64,000 nt of DNA. Source: Planctomycetota bacterium (GTDB lineage Bacteria > Planctomycetota > PUPC01 > DSUN01). Under the pieces are notes generated by a model. It saw only the letters and a program-made list of their open reading frames with translations, had not been told where the DNA came from and ran no database searches. The translations under genes and the position numbers were made by a program. Within the stretch, counting starts at the first letter, position 1, and the number at the start of each line of letters is the position of its first letter. The DNA lies in NCBI GenBank assembly GCA_035384565.1, contig DAOOIT010000003.1, forward strand, positions 43,136 to 107,135. Direction: 5' to 3'. Positions 36,359 through 45,300 of this stretch are shown here, one piece after another.

Positions 36359-39300
36359 ATGGATACCACACGATGTCACGTGCTGGTCTGCACGGGCGCC
36401 GGGTGCGTCGCCTCGGGAGCCAACGAGGTGCGCGACGCCTTCTGCGCCGAAGTCGAACGGCGGGGCCTCGACAAGGAGGTCAAGATCGTCGAGACCGGCT
36501 GCCTCGGCCCCTGCGCCGTGGGCCCGGTCGCCGTCATCTACCCCGACGGCGTCTTCTACCAGGGCCTCGAGGCGGGCGACGCGCCCGAGATCGTCGAGGA
36601 ACACCTGCTCAAGGGGCGCGTGGTGGACCGCCTGGTCCACAAGGAGCCGGCCAAGGAGGAGCCGATCCGCGCGATCGGCGACATCCCCTTCTTCGGCAAG
36701 CAGGTCAAGATCGTGCTGCGCAATTGCGGCGTGATTGACCCGCTGAACATCGAAGAGTACATCGCCCGCGACGGCTACCAGGCCCTGGCCAAGGTGCTCA
36801 CCAGCATGACGCCCGACGAGGTGATCGTGCAGATGAAGCAGTCGGGCCTCCGCGGCCGCGGCGGCGCCGGCTTCCCCACCTGGCTCAAGTGGAGCCTCTG
36901 CCGCAAAGCCGAGGGCGACGTCAAGTACATCCTCTGCAACGGCGACGAGGGCGACCCGGGCGCGTTCATGGACCGCAGCGTGCTCGAGGGCGACCCGCAC
37001 AGCGTGATCGAGGGCATGGCCATTGCGGCCTACGCCATCGGCGCCTCGCAGGGCTACGCCTACATCCGCGCCGAGTACCCGCTCGCCGTCGAGCGCTTCG
37101 AGCACGCGCTCCGGCAGGCGCGCGAGTACGGCCTGCTGGGCGAGAACATCCTGGGCACGAAGTTCTGCTTCGACCTCGAGGTGCGCAAGGGCTCGGGCGC
37201 CTTCGTGTGCGGCGAGGAAACCGCGCTGATGACCTCCATCGAGGGCAAGCGCGGCGAGCCGCGGCCCCGCCCGCCTTTCCCCGCCAACAAGGGCCTCTGG
37301 GGCAAGCCCAGCGTGCTCAACAACGTCGAGACCTTCGCCAACGTGCCCGCCATCCTCCTCAAGGGCCCCGAGTGGTACGCCTCGTTCGGCACCAAGCTCT
37401 CCAAGGGCACCAAGGTGTTCGCCCTGGCCGGCGCCGTGAACAACACGGGCCTCGTCGAGGTGCCGATCGGCACGCCCCTGGGCGAGATCATCTACGACAT
37501 CGGCGGCGGCATCCCGGGCGGCAAGGCCTTCAAGGCCGCGCAGATCGGCGGCCCCTCGGGCGGCTGCATCCCGCGCCAGCACCTCAACGTGCCGGTGGAC
37601 TACGAGAGCCTGACCGAGCTGGGCGCCATCATGGGCTCGGGCGGCCTGATCGTGATGGACGAGGATAGCTGCATGGTGGACGTGGCGCGGTTCTTCCTGG
37701 ACTTCGTGCAGGAGGAGTCGTGCGGCAAGTGCGCGCCCTGCCGCGTGGGAACCAAGCGCATGCTCGAGATCCTCGAGCGCATCTGCAACGGCAAGGGCGT
37801 CGAGGGCGATGTCGAGCGGCTGATGGACCTGGGCAAGAAGATCAAGGACACGGCGCTGTGCGGCCTGGGCCAGACGGCGCCCAACCCCGTGCTCTCCACC
37901 ATCCGCTACTTCCGCGACGAGTACGACGCGCACATCCGCGAGAAGCACTGCCCGGCGGGCGTGTGCCCCGGCCTCGTGCGCGCCCCCTGCCAGAACGCCT
38001 GCCCGGCGCGGGTGGACGTGCCCGGCTTCGTGTCGCTGATCGGCGAAAAGCGCTACGCCGAGGCCCTGCGGCTGCACCGCGAGCGCAACCCGTTCGCCAG
38101 CGTGTGTGCGCGCGTGTGCTTCCACACGTGCGAGGACAAGTGCCGCCGCGCCACCCTCGACGAGCCGCTCTCGATCCGCTTCCTCAAGCGCTTCATGGTC
38201 GAGCAGGAAATCACCGTCCAGCTCCCCGAGATGCGCGAGAACGAGGCCAACGCCAAGCGCAAAATCGCGATCATCGGGGCCGGCCCCGCCGGCCTGTCGT
38301 GCGCCTACTTCCTGGCCCGCCTGGGCTACCGCCCGCGCATCTTCGAGGCCGAGCCTCGCCCGGGCGGCATGCTCGTGCAGGCCATTCCCGCTTACCGCCT
38401 GCCCCGCGAAGAGCTGGCCCGCGAGGTGCGCATGATCGAGCGCATGGGCGTGGAGATCGAGACCGGCGTACGCCTGGGCAAGGACATCACGCTGGCCGGC
38501 CTCCGCAGCGAGGGCTACGAGGCCGTGTTCCTCGGCATCGGCGCCCCGAACGGCGTGCGCCTGGGCATCCCGGGCGAAGAGGCGAACGGGGTGGTGGACG
38601 CGATCCGCTGGCTGCGCGAGTACAACATCCGCGGCTCGGCGCCCGTGGGGCGCAACGTGGCGATCATCGGCGGCGGCAACGCCGCCGTGGATGCGGCCCG
38701 CACGGCCATCCGCCTGGGCGCCCGCACCGTCACCATTCTCTACCGCCGCACGCGGGCCGAAATGCCGGCCTACATGGAGGAGGTTGAGGGCGCCGAGCAG
38801 GAGGGCGTGCGCCTCGAGTGCCTCACCGCCCCCGTGGAGATCGTGAGCGAGGGCGGCCAGGTGGTCGGCGTCAGGTGCCGCTCGATGACCCTGGGCGCGT
38901 TCGACCGCTCCGGGCGCCGCTCGCCCACCGCCAGGGGCGACGGGACCTACCTCGTGAAGGCCGACCAGGTGATCGCCGCCATCGGCCAGTCGCTCGACCC
39001 CAGCGAGATCATCAACGGCACGCCGCTGAAGCTCAACGAGCTGGGCTTCATCGAGGCCAACGCCGTGAGCGGCCGGACGTCGGTGGAATGGCTCTTCGCC
39101 GGCGGCGACGCCGTCACAGGCCCCAGCTCCGTGGTGAACGCCATCGCGGCCGGCGAGAAGGCGGCCGTGGCGATGGATGCCTTCCTCAGCGGCGAGGCGC
39201 ATCCCTTCTGGCGCAAGGACAAGCAGGTGGACACGTACTTCGACCCCGACGCCGACCCCGTGGAGTACCCGCGGGCCCGCATCCGCCGCATCCCGGTGGA

Positions 39301-39403
39301 CAAGCGCCGCAGCAACTTCCGCGAGGTCGAGCGCCCCTGGCCCGAGAACATCGCCGTCCGCGAGGCACGTCGCTGCCTGCGGTGCGACTTCCGCCGCGAA
39401 TGA
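36359..39403 (+). CDS. hydB: Hydrogenase flavin subunit HydB fused to GltD-like flavoprotein
   Basis: A 1014-residue two-part protein. Residues 1-100 are a thioredoxin-like 2Fe-2S domain (Cys11, Cys16, Cys48, Cys52). Residues 110-530 are the NuoF core: GLRGRGGAGFPTWLKWS and NGDEGDPGAFMDRS for FMN/NAD(H), then SLBB, then a 4Fe-4S site at Cys455, Cys458, Cys461 and Cys501. Ordinary HydB continues after the CPAGVC motif (about 531) with a two-cluster ferredoxin domain. Here that is replaced by a GltD/NfnB-type FAD and NAD(P)H oxidoreductase (N-terminal CQNACP/CEDKC cysteines, IIGAGPAGLSCAYFL near 640, IIGGGNAAVDAARTA near 770). This suggests an extra NAD(P)H site. ATG 36359 is preferred over GTG 36338 for spacing. 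Both halves are intact. Confidence 0.93.
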   Translation: MDTTRCHVLVCTGAGCVASGANEVRDAFCAEVERRGLDKEVKIVETGCLGPCAVGPVAVIYPDGVFYQGLEAGDAPEIVEEHLLKGRVVDRLVHKEPAKEEPIRAIGDIPFFGKQVKIVLRNCGVIDPLNIEEYIARDGYQALAKVLTSMTPDEVIVQMKQSGLRGRGGAGFPTWLKWSLCRKAEGDVKYILCNGDEGDPGAFMDRSVLEGDPHSVIEGMAIAAYAIGASQGYAYIRAEYPLAVERFEHALRQAREYGLLGENILGTKFCFDLEVRKGSGAFVCGEETALMTSIEGKRGEPRPRPPFPANKGLWGKPSVLNNVETFANVPAILLKGPEWYASFGTKLSKGTKVFALAGAVNNTGLVEVPIGTPLGEIIYDIGGGIPGGKAFKAAQIGGPSGGCIPRQHLNVPVDYESLTELGAIMGSGGLIVMDEDSCMVDVARFFLDFVQEESCGKCAPCRVGTKRMLEILERICNGKGVEGDVERLMDLGKKIKDTALCGLGQTAPNPVLSTIRYFRDEYDAHIREKHCPAGVCPGLVRAPCQNACPARVDVPGFVSLIGEKRYAEALRLHRERNPFASVCARVCFHTCEDKCRRATLDEPLSIRFLKRFMVEQEITVQLPEMRENEANAKRKIAIIGAGPAGLSCAYFLARLGYRPRIFEAEPRPGGMLVQAIPAYRLPREELAREVRMIERMGVEIETGVRLGKDITLAGLRSEGYEAVFLGIGAPNGVRLGIPGEEANGVVDAIRWLREYNIRGSAPVGRNVAIIGGGNAAVDAARTAIRLGARTVTILYRRTRAEMPAYMEEVEGAEQEGVRLECLTAPVEIVSEGGQVVGVRCRSMTLGAFDRSGRRSPTARGDGTYLVKADQVIAAIGQSLDPSEIINGTPLKLNELGFIEANAVSGRTSVEWLFAGGDAVTGPSSVVNAIAAGEKAAVAMDAFLSGEAHPFWRKDKQVDTYFDPDADPVEYPRARIRRIPVDKRRSNFREVERPWPENIAVREARRCLRCDFRRE

Positions 39404-39415
39404 CCCCCGGTGAGA

Positions 39416-39446
39416 ACCTCCCGCAGGTCCCAGACCTGCGGGAGGT
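39416..39446. repeat. Perfect hairpin between hydB and hydA
   Basis: ACCTCCCGCAGGTC (39416-39429) and its exact complement (39433-39446) are separated by 3 bases. No T-tract follows, and hydA begins 27 bases later, so a terminator is unlikely. It could stabilise mRNA ends or alter the HydB:HydA ratio. It could equally be a dispersed palindromic repeat. Confidence 0.85.
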
Positions 39447-39473
39447 CACGACAGCGAAAGGAGCCAAGTCCCT

Positions 39474-41246
39474 ATGCCAACGCTGACAGTGGACAACATC
39501 CCCGTCGAGGTCAGCAACGGGGCGACGATTCTGGACGCGGCCCAGAAGGCCGGCATCCGAATCCCCACCCTGTGCTACCTCGAGGGTGTGCAGGCCATCG
39601 GCGCGTGCCGCGTGTGCGTGGTCGAGGTCGAGGGCGCTAAGACCCTCGTCGCCTCGTGCGTCATGCCCGCCGCCGACGGCATGAAGGTGCTCACCAACTC
39701 CAAGCGCGTGCGCGACGCGCGCCGCACCATCGTCGAGCTCCTGCTCTCCGACCACGAGGGCGACTGCCAGACCTGCGACCGCAACGACGACTGCGAACTC
39801 CAGAGCGTCGCCCGCGAGCTCGGCATCCGCCAGGTCACCTACGCCGGCGAGAAAGGCAAGCGGCCCAAGGACACCAGCACCCCGGCCCTCGTGCGCGACA
39901 TGGCCAAGTGCATCGCCTGCCGCCGCTGCGTCACCGTGTGCGGCGAAACCCAGGGCGTCGGCGGGCTCTTCCCGCAGAAGCGCGGCTTCAACACCCTCAT
40001 CGGCCCGGCCTTCGGCGCCAACCTCAACGACATCGTGTGCGTGCAGTGTGGGCAGTGCGGCGCCGTGTGCCCCGTGGGCGCCATCAGCGAGCGCGACCAG
40101 ATTGACGAGGCGTGGGCCGCGCTCGACGACCCGACCAAGCACGTCGTGGTGCAGACCGCGCCCGCCATCCGCGCCGCGCTCGGCGAGTGCTTCGGCTACA
40201 AGCCGGGCACCCTCGTCACCGGCAAGATGGTCACCGCCCTCCGACGCCTCGGCTTCGACGCCGTCTTCGACACCAACTTCACGGCCGACCTCACGATCAT
40301 CGAGGAAGGCACCGAACTCCTCGTGCGCCTCAAGAAGGCCCTGGTGGACAAAGAGGCCGTGGCCCTGCCCCAGTTCACGAGCTGCTCGCCCGGCTGGATC
40401 AAGTACTGCGAACACTTCTACCCCGAGCTGCTGCCGAACCTCTCCACCGCCAAGTCGCCCCAGCAGATGTTCGGCGCCGTGGCCAAGACCTACTACGCCC
40501 AGAAGCTTGGCAAGCGGCCCGAGGACATCGTCGTCGTCTCCATCATGCCCTGCACCGCCAAGAAGTTCGAAGCCCAGCGGCCAGAGATGAACGACAGCGG
40601 GGTGCGCGACGTGGACATCGTGTTGACGACGCGCGAGCTGGGCCGTATGATCAAGCAGGCAGGTATTGACTTCACGACGCTGCCGGACGACAAGATGGAC
40701 GCCCCGCTCGGCCTCTCGAGTGGCGCGGCCGATATCTTCGCCAACACGGGCGGTGTCATGGAGGCGGCCCTCCGCACCGTCTATGAAATCGTCACCGGCG
40801 AGCCGCTGCCCTTCAAGAACCTCCACGTCAAGCCCATCGTGGGCCTCGAGGGGGTGAAGGAGGCGGAGTTGACGATTCCCAAGGCCGTGCCCGAATGGAA
40901 ATTCCTCGAGGGCGTCACGGTGCGGGTGGCGGTGGCCCACGGCCTGAGCAACGCCCGCAAGGTGATCGAGCGGATCAAGAGCGGCGAAGGCCAGTACCAC
41001 TTCGTCGAGGTGATGACCTGCCCCGGCGGCTGCATCGGCGGCGGCGGCCAGCCGCGCCTGACCACCGACGCGGTGCGCAAGGCGCGCATCGCCGCCATCT
41101 ACAAGGAAGACGAGGGGAAGAAACTCCGCAAGAGCCACGAGAACCCCGAGATCAAGCAGATCTACGAGGAGTTCCTCGTCAAGCCCCTCGGCGAGAAGTC
41201 GCACCACCTGCTGCATACGCACTACGAGCCGCGGCAGAAGGTGTAG
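39474..41246 (+). CDS. hydA: [FeFe]-hydrogenase catalytic subunit HydA
   Basis: A 590-residue catalytic subunit. Residues 1-75 are a 2Fe-2S domain (CYLEGVQAIGACRVCVVEV). A His/Cys 4Fe-4S motif follows (HEGDCQTCDRNDDCELQ, about 93-110), then two ferredoxin clusters (CIACRRCVTVCGE and CVQCGQCGAVCP). The H-domain has all three signatures: TSCSPGW (302-308), MPCTAKKFE (from 358) and EVMTCPGGCIGGGGQP (from 512). Predicted H-cluster ligands are Cys304, Cys360, Cys516 and Cys520. The C terminus is the small-subunit-like segment. Ser305 stands where many group A enzymes have the proton-relay cysteine. With HydB and HydC it should couple H2 to ferredoxin and NAD(P)H. Confidence 0.97.
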   Translation: MPTLTVDNIPVEVSNGATILDAAQKAGIRIPTLCYLEGVQAIGACRVCVVEVEGAKTLVASCVMPAADGMKVLTNSKRVRDARRTIVELLLSDHEGDCQTCDRNDDCELQSVARELGIRQVTYAGEKGKRPKDTSTPALVRDMAKCIACRRCVTVCGETQGVGGLFPQKRGFNTLIGPAFGANLNDIVCVQCGQCGAVCPVGAISERDQIDEAWAALDDPTKHVVVQTAPAIRAALGECFGYKPGTLVTGKMVTALRRLGFDAVFDTNFTADLTIIEEGTELLVRLKKALVDKEAVALPQFTSCSPGWIKYCEHFYPELLPNLSTAKSPQQMFGAVAKTYYAQKLGKRPEDIVVVSIMPCTAKKFEAQRPEMNDSGVRDVDIVLTTRELGRMIKQAGIDFTTLPDDKMDAPLGLSSGAADIFANTGGVMEAALRTVYEIVTGEPLPFKNLHVKPIVGLEGVKEAELTIPKAVPEWKFLEGVTVRVAVAHGLSNARKVIERIKSGEGQYHFVEVMTCPGGCIGGGGQPRLTTDAVRKARIAAIYKEDEGKKLRKSHENPEIKQIYEEFLVKPLGEKSHHLLHTHYEPRQKV

Positions 41247-41268
41247 AGGGATTGCGGACCGGCGGTTT

Positions 41269-41311
41269 CGGATTGCGGATCGGGGGCCCCATGCCTCCGA
41301 GCCGCAATCCG
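41269..41311. repeat. Palindrome between hydA and the sensor kinase
   Basis: CGGATTGCGG (41269-41278) and CCGCAATCCG (41302-41311) are exact complements around a 23-base loop. A further direct GGATTGCGGA lies at 41249-41258. It fills most of the 89-base gap between hydA and the next start. Confidence 0.65.
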
Positions 41312-41335
41312 GAATCCGCGGCCAGAAAGCGGACC

Positions 41336-43384
41336 ATGGGCATCGTCTCGACGATCCGCGAGAAGTGCAAGCGCTGCTACACCTGCGTGCGCGAGTGCCC
41401 GGCCAAGGCCATCAAGGTCGAGGGCGGGCAGGCCATGGTCATCGAGGAACGCTGCATCGCCTGCGGCAACTGCGTGAAGGTGTGCGCGCAGAAGGCCAAG
41501 CTGATCGAGGATAGCATCGCCAGCGTGCGGCGCATGCTGCGGAACGGCTCCCGCGTGTTCGCCTGCCTGGCGCCCTCGTTTCCCGCCGCCTTCCATCCCA
41601 CCCGCCCGGGCAAAGTCGTCGCCGCCCTGCGGCGGCTGGGCTTTGCCGAGGTGTGGGAGGTGGCCTTCGGGGCCGAGCTGTGCAGCCAGGCCTACGGGCG
41701 GCTGTTCCGGGAGGCCCAGCGCGCGGGCCGGCGCGTCATCGCCTCCCCCTGCCCCGCCGTGGTGGCCTTTGTCGAGAAGTACATGCCGGCGCTCCACGAC
41801 GCGCTGGCGCCGATCGTGTCGCCGATGATCGCCGCGGCCCGCGCCATCCGCAAACGCCACGGCGACACGGTGCGCATTGTCTTCATCGGGCCCTGCATCG
41901 CCAAGAAGAACGAGATCCGCGACCCGAAAGTGGCCGGCGAGGTGGATGGCGTGTTGACCTTCCGCGAGCTGGCCGACATGATCCGCGAGGCGGGCCTTGC
42001 GCCCGACGAACTGCCCGAGAGCGGGTTCGACAGCCCCCGCTGCCACATCGGCCGCTCGTTCCCCATCTCGGGCGGCCTCCTGAAGACGGCCGGGCTCTCC
42101 ACCGACATCCTCGAGAACGCCGTCGTCATCACCGAGGGCAAGGACCGCGTGCTCGACGCCCTCGACGCCGTGGCCGAAGGGCGCAGCCAGGCCCGCTTCT
42201 TCGACGTTCTGTTCTGCGAGGGTTGCATCAACGGCCCGAAGATCCTCAACGATCTCAGCGTGTTCGCCCGCAAGGAGATCATCGCCGACTACGTCAACGA
42301 GCAGAGCCGGTTCACCACGCAGCGCGACCTGGCCGATGCCCTGGCGGAGTTCGAGGGCCTGGACCTCCGCCGCGGCTACACGCCCCAGGACCTCAAGCTG
42401 CGCCATCCCACCGAGGACGAGATCACCCAGGCGCTGCGCTCGCTGCGCAAGTTCGCCCCCGAGGACCAGCTCAACTGCGGCGCCTGCGGCTACCGGACCT
42501 GCCGTGAGAAGGCCATCGCCGTCTGCCAGGGCCTGGCCGAGCCCGAAATGTGCCTGCCCTACCTGGTCGAGGAGCTCGAGGAAACGTGCAAGGAGCTCCA
42601 GGCCTCGCACGCCGAACTCAAGTCGGCCCACCAGCGCCTGATCGAGAGCGAGCGGCTGGCCTCGATGGGCCAGCTCTCGGCCGGCGTGGCCCACGAGATC
42701 AACAACCCGTTGGGCACCGTGCTGCTCTACTCGCACATGCTGCTCAAGCAACTGCGCGACGGCGACCCGCGCCGGGCCGACCTCCAGATGATCGCCAACG
42801 AGGCCACCCGCTGCAAGGCCATCGTGCGTGGGCTGCTGGACTTCGCCCGCCAGTCGCGCGTCTCGAAGGCCCCGACCGACCTGGCGGCCCTGGTGGCCGA
42901 GGTCTTCGCCATCCTGGCGCCCAAGGCCAAGGAGGCCGGGGTGGCGCTCGCCTGCGACGTGCCGGCCGACCTGCCTCCCATGATGCTCGACGCCGCCCAG
43001 ATCAAGCAAATGCTCGTGAACCTGGTGCACAACGGCGTGGACGCCACTCCCGAGGGGGGCAGGGTGGAGGTGGGCGCCCGGCTGTGCGACGCCGCACACC
43101 GCGTGGAAATCCGCGTGACCGACACCGGCTGCGGCATTCCCGAGGAGAACCTCTCGCGCCTCTTCACCCCCTTCTTCACCACCAAGGAGATGGGGCGCGG
43201 CACCGGCCTCGGCCTGGCCATCTGCTACGGCGTCGTCAAGATGCACTCGGGCGATATCGCCGTCGAGAGCCAAGTGGGCAAGGGCACCACCTTCACCGTC
43301 ACCCTGCCCGTCGGCGATGGCCTGGCGGCGCCGGACGCCGCTCTCCCGCTCCCCGGCACCGTGGCCAAAGGGGGAGCACGATGA
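41336..43384 (+). CDS. [FeFe]-hydrogenase-like sensor histidine kinase
   Basis: A 682-residue fusion. Residues 8-60 carry two 4Fe-4S motifs (CKRCYTCVRECP, CIACGNCVKVCAQ). Residues 75-370 are a hydrogenase H-domain with changed motifs: SPCPAVVAFVE, GPCIAKKNE and FCEGCINGP, where the last pair of cysteines is CxxC rather than CxxxC. A PF04060-like Fe-S domain follows (NCGACGYRTCREKA), then a coiled coil. The kinase has VAHEINNPLGT with His453, DTGCGIPEEN and GTGLGLAICYG. It resembles sensory [FeFe]-hydrogenases thought to detect H2 or redox state. It has no membrane segment. The SD is weak and an upstream ATG (41291) is possible. Its stop overlaps the next gene's ATG, encoding a likely receiver partner. 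Confidence 0.88.
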   Translation: MGIVSTIREKCKRCYTCVRECPAKAIKVEGGQAMVIEERCIACGNCVKVCAQKAKLIEDSIASVRRMLRNGSRVFACLAPSFPAAFHPTRPGKVVAALRRLGFAEVWEVAFGAELCSQAYGRLFREAQRAGRRVIASPCPAVVAFVEKYMPALHDALAPIVSPMIAAARAIRKRHGDTVRIVFIGPCIAKKNEIRDPKVAGEVDGVLTFRELADMIREAGLAPDELPESGFDSPRCHIGRSFPISGGLLKTAGLSTDILENAVVITEGKDRVLDALDAVAEGRSQARFFDVLFCEGCINGPKILNDLSVFARKEIIADYVNEQSRFTTQRDLADALAEFEGLDLRRGYTPQDLKLRHPTEDEITQALRSLRKFAPEDQLNCGACGYRTCREKAIAVCQGLAEPEMCLPYLVEELEETCKELQASHAELKSAHQRLIESERLASMGQLSAGVAHEINNPLGTVLLYSHMLLKQLRDGDPRRADLQMIANEATRCKAIVRGLLDFARQSRVSKAPTDLAALVAEVFAILAPKAKEAGVALACDVPADLPPMMLDAAQIKQMLVNLVHNGVDATPEGGRVEVGARLCDAAHRVEIRVTDTGCGIPEENLSRLFTPFFTTKEMGRGTGLGLAICYGVVKMHSGDIAVESQVGKGTTFTVTLPVGDGLAAPDAALPLPGTVAKGGAR

Positions 43385-43803
43385 CCCGCGAGGCCCCTCT
43401 GATCCTGCTCGTGGACGACGACCCGGACTTCCTGGACATGACGAGCCACGTTCTCGAAGCAGCCGGCTACCGTGTGGCCACCGCGCCGGACCCTCCCACG
43501 GCGCTGGACCTTCTGGGCCGTGAGACGCCTTGCCTCGTGGTGACCGATCTGATGATGACCGGCCTGGACTCCGGCTTCTCGCTGGCGCGGCAGATCAAGA
43601 CCGACCCCCGCTTCCGAGGCCTGCCCGTGATCGTCGCCACGGCCATCGCCTCGCGGCTCGGCCTCGATTTCGCCCCGCGCACCGGCGACGACCTGTCGGC
43701 CATGCACGCCGACGCCTTTCTCGAGAAGCCCGTGCTGCCGGCGGACCTGCTCGCGGCGGTCCACAGGCTCCTGGCCCGCCGCCCAGAAGGGGAAAAGCCA
43801 TGA
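43381..43803 (+). CDS. Single-domain response regulator
   Basis: A 140-residue receiver without an output domain. Acidic residues VDDDPD open the protein, and the phospho-acceptor is Asp56 in LVVTDLMMTG. The signalling Lys lies in LEKPVLPAD. It starts in an ATGA overlap with the sensor kinase and ends in an ATGA overlap with the next kinase, so it probably shuttles phosphate between them. A longer than usual loop follows the fourth strand (IASRLGLDFAPRTGDDL). The output is unknown. The sigma54 activator at 30151 is a possible final target, but this is inference. Confidence 0.88.
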   Translation: MTREAPLILLVDDDPDFLDMTSHVLEAAGYRVATAPDPPTALDLLGRETPCLVVTDLMMTGLDSGFSLARQIKTDPRFRGLPVIVATAIASRLGLDFAPRTGDDLSAMHADAFLEKPVLPADLLAAVHRLLARRPEGEKP

Positions 43804-45287
43804 GCGACCCCGTGCGCATCCTGGTGGTGGACGACGAACTCGGCATGCGCGAGGGCTGCCGCCGCATCCTGGCCGACGAGGGCTACGAGGTGGAGACGGC
43901 CGCCGACGGCCTGGCCGGGCTCGAGCTCTTCCGCGAGCGCGGCAACTTCACGGCGGCGCTGGTGGACCTCAAGATGCCGCGCATGGGCGGCCTGGAACTC
44001 GTCGAGAGAATCCATGAGCTGGACCCCGACGCCCTGATCCTCGTCGTCACCGCCTACGCCACGATTGACACGGCGGTGGAGGCCACCAAGCGCGGCGCCT
44101 ACGGCTACATCCCCAAGCCGTTCACCCCCGACGAACTGCTGCTGCCCGTGCGCAACGGCCTCGAGCGCCGCGCACTCTCCCTCGAGGCCCGCCGCCTGCG
44201 CGAAGAACGCCAGAACCGCCTCCTCGAAGTCGCCTTCGAGCGCTCCAAGTGCAATACGGTGATCCACTGCATGACCGACGGCGTCATCGTGGTGAACCGC
44301 GACGGCCAGGTCGTGCTGCGCAACAACGCGGCGGCCCGCATGCTGCCCGAGTGCGCGGCCCTGCCGTTGCCCGCGCCGCTCGAGCAGTTGGCCTGCGCCC
44401 CGCTAACGGGCCTCGTCACCGAGGCACTGCACGCCACCTCGCTGCCGCTCATCGTCTCGCGCGAGATCGCGCTCGACCAGTGCACGTACATGGCCAACGC
44501 GAGCCCGGTCTTCGAGCCGGGCGGCGACATTCTCGGCGCCGTGGCCGTGCTCCGCGACATCACGGCGCTCAAGAAGCTCGAGATCGCGAAGTCCATGTTC
44601 GTCTCCATGGTGGCCCACGAGATCAAGAGCCCGCTGGCCGCCATCGAGGGCTATCTCAACGTCATCCTCAGCGGCGTGGGCGGCAACGACCCGCAGCGCG
44701 ACCGCAAGATGCTCGAGCGGTCGTTGCTGCGCGCCCGAGCCTTGCGGGGCATGGTTGCCGACCTGCTGAACCTCACGGCGATGGAGACCGGCGACTTCGT
44801 TATCAAGCGCGCCCCGCTCGACCTGGGCGAGGCGGTGACGGCGGCGGCCGAAGCCTGCCGCGAACGGGCCGAGGCCAAGCACATCGAGCTGAAGCTCCAG
44901 GGTGCCGATCGCGCCGGCGCGCCCGTGCTGGCCGATCGTGCGGCCCTCGTGAGCATCTTCACGAACCTCATTGACAACGCGATCAAGTACACCCCGGAGA
45001 ACGGACACGTGGCCGTGGAGGTCGAGCCCAACGGCATGTACGCCAAGGTGGCCGTGAAGGACGACGGAATCGGAATGGCGCCGGAGGAGAAGGAGCGCGC
45101 CTTCGACGAGTTCTACCGGGCGAAGAACGCGCAGACCGCCCACGTGCCCGGCACGGGCCTGGGCCTCACGATCGTCAAGCGCCTCGTCGAGATCCACCAG
45201 GGCCGCGTCACCCTCGACACCGCACCGGGCAAGGGCAGCACGTTCACCGTGCGGCTGCCCGTCGTCAAGCCCGACGAAGCGCACTAA
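43800..45287 (+). CDS. Hybrid REC-PAS-histidine kinase
   Basis: A 495-residue soluble protein. An N-terminal receiver (Asp56 in AALVDLKMPRMGG, Lys in IPKPFTPDE) is followed by a coiled linker, a PAS-like domain (about 155-255, TDGVIVVNRDGQVVLRNNAA), HisKA (VAHEIKSPLAAIEGYLN, His273) and HATPase (NLIDNAIKYTPENG, DDGIGMAPEEKE, GTGLGLTIVKRL). Having the receiver first suggests that kinase activity is controlled by phosphorylation, perhaps from the hydrogenase-like sensor two genes upstream. It ends 13 bases before hydE. Together the three genes look like a phosphorelay embedded in the hydrogenase operon. Confidence 0.9.
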   Translation: MSDPVRILVVDDELGMREGCRRILADEGYEVETAADGLAGLELFRERGNFTAALVDLKMPRMGGLELVERIHELDPDALILVVTAYATIDTAVEATKRGAYGYIPKPFTPDELLLPVRNGLERRALSLEARRLREERQNRLLEVAFERSKCNTVIHCMTDGVIVVNRDGQVVLRNNAAARMLPECAALPLPAPLEQLACAPLTGLVTEALHATSLPLIVSREIALDQCTYMANASPVFEPGGDILGAVAVLRDITALKKLEIAKSMFVSMVAHEIKSPLAAIEGYLNVILSGVGGNDPQRDRKMLERSLLRARALRGMVADLLNLTAMETGDFVIKRAPLDLGEAVTAAAEACRERAEAKHIELKLQGADRAGAPVLADRAALVSIFTNLIDNAIKYTPENGHVAVEVEPNGMYAKVAVKDDGIGMAPEEKERAFDEFYRAKNAQTAHVPGTGLGLTIVKRLVEIHQGRVTLDTAPGKGSTFTVRLPVVKPDEAH

Positions 45288-45300
45288 GGCCGCGACGCCG

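Noticed and set aside
36326..39202. A minus-strand open frame of 958 codons opposite hydB
   Set aside because: It is the antisense shadow of the recognised HydB-GltD gene. The translation is low-complexity His/Ala/Leu/Gly and lacks motifs.
39416..39446. Intrinsic terminator between hydB and hydA
   Set aside because: The stem is strong but no T-tract follows, and the operon clearly continues into hydA.
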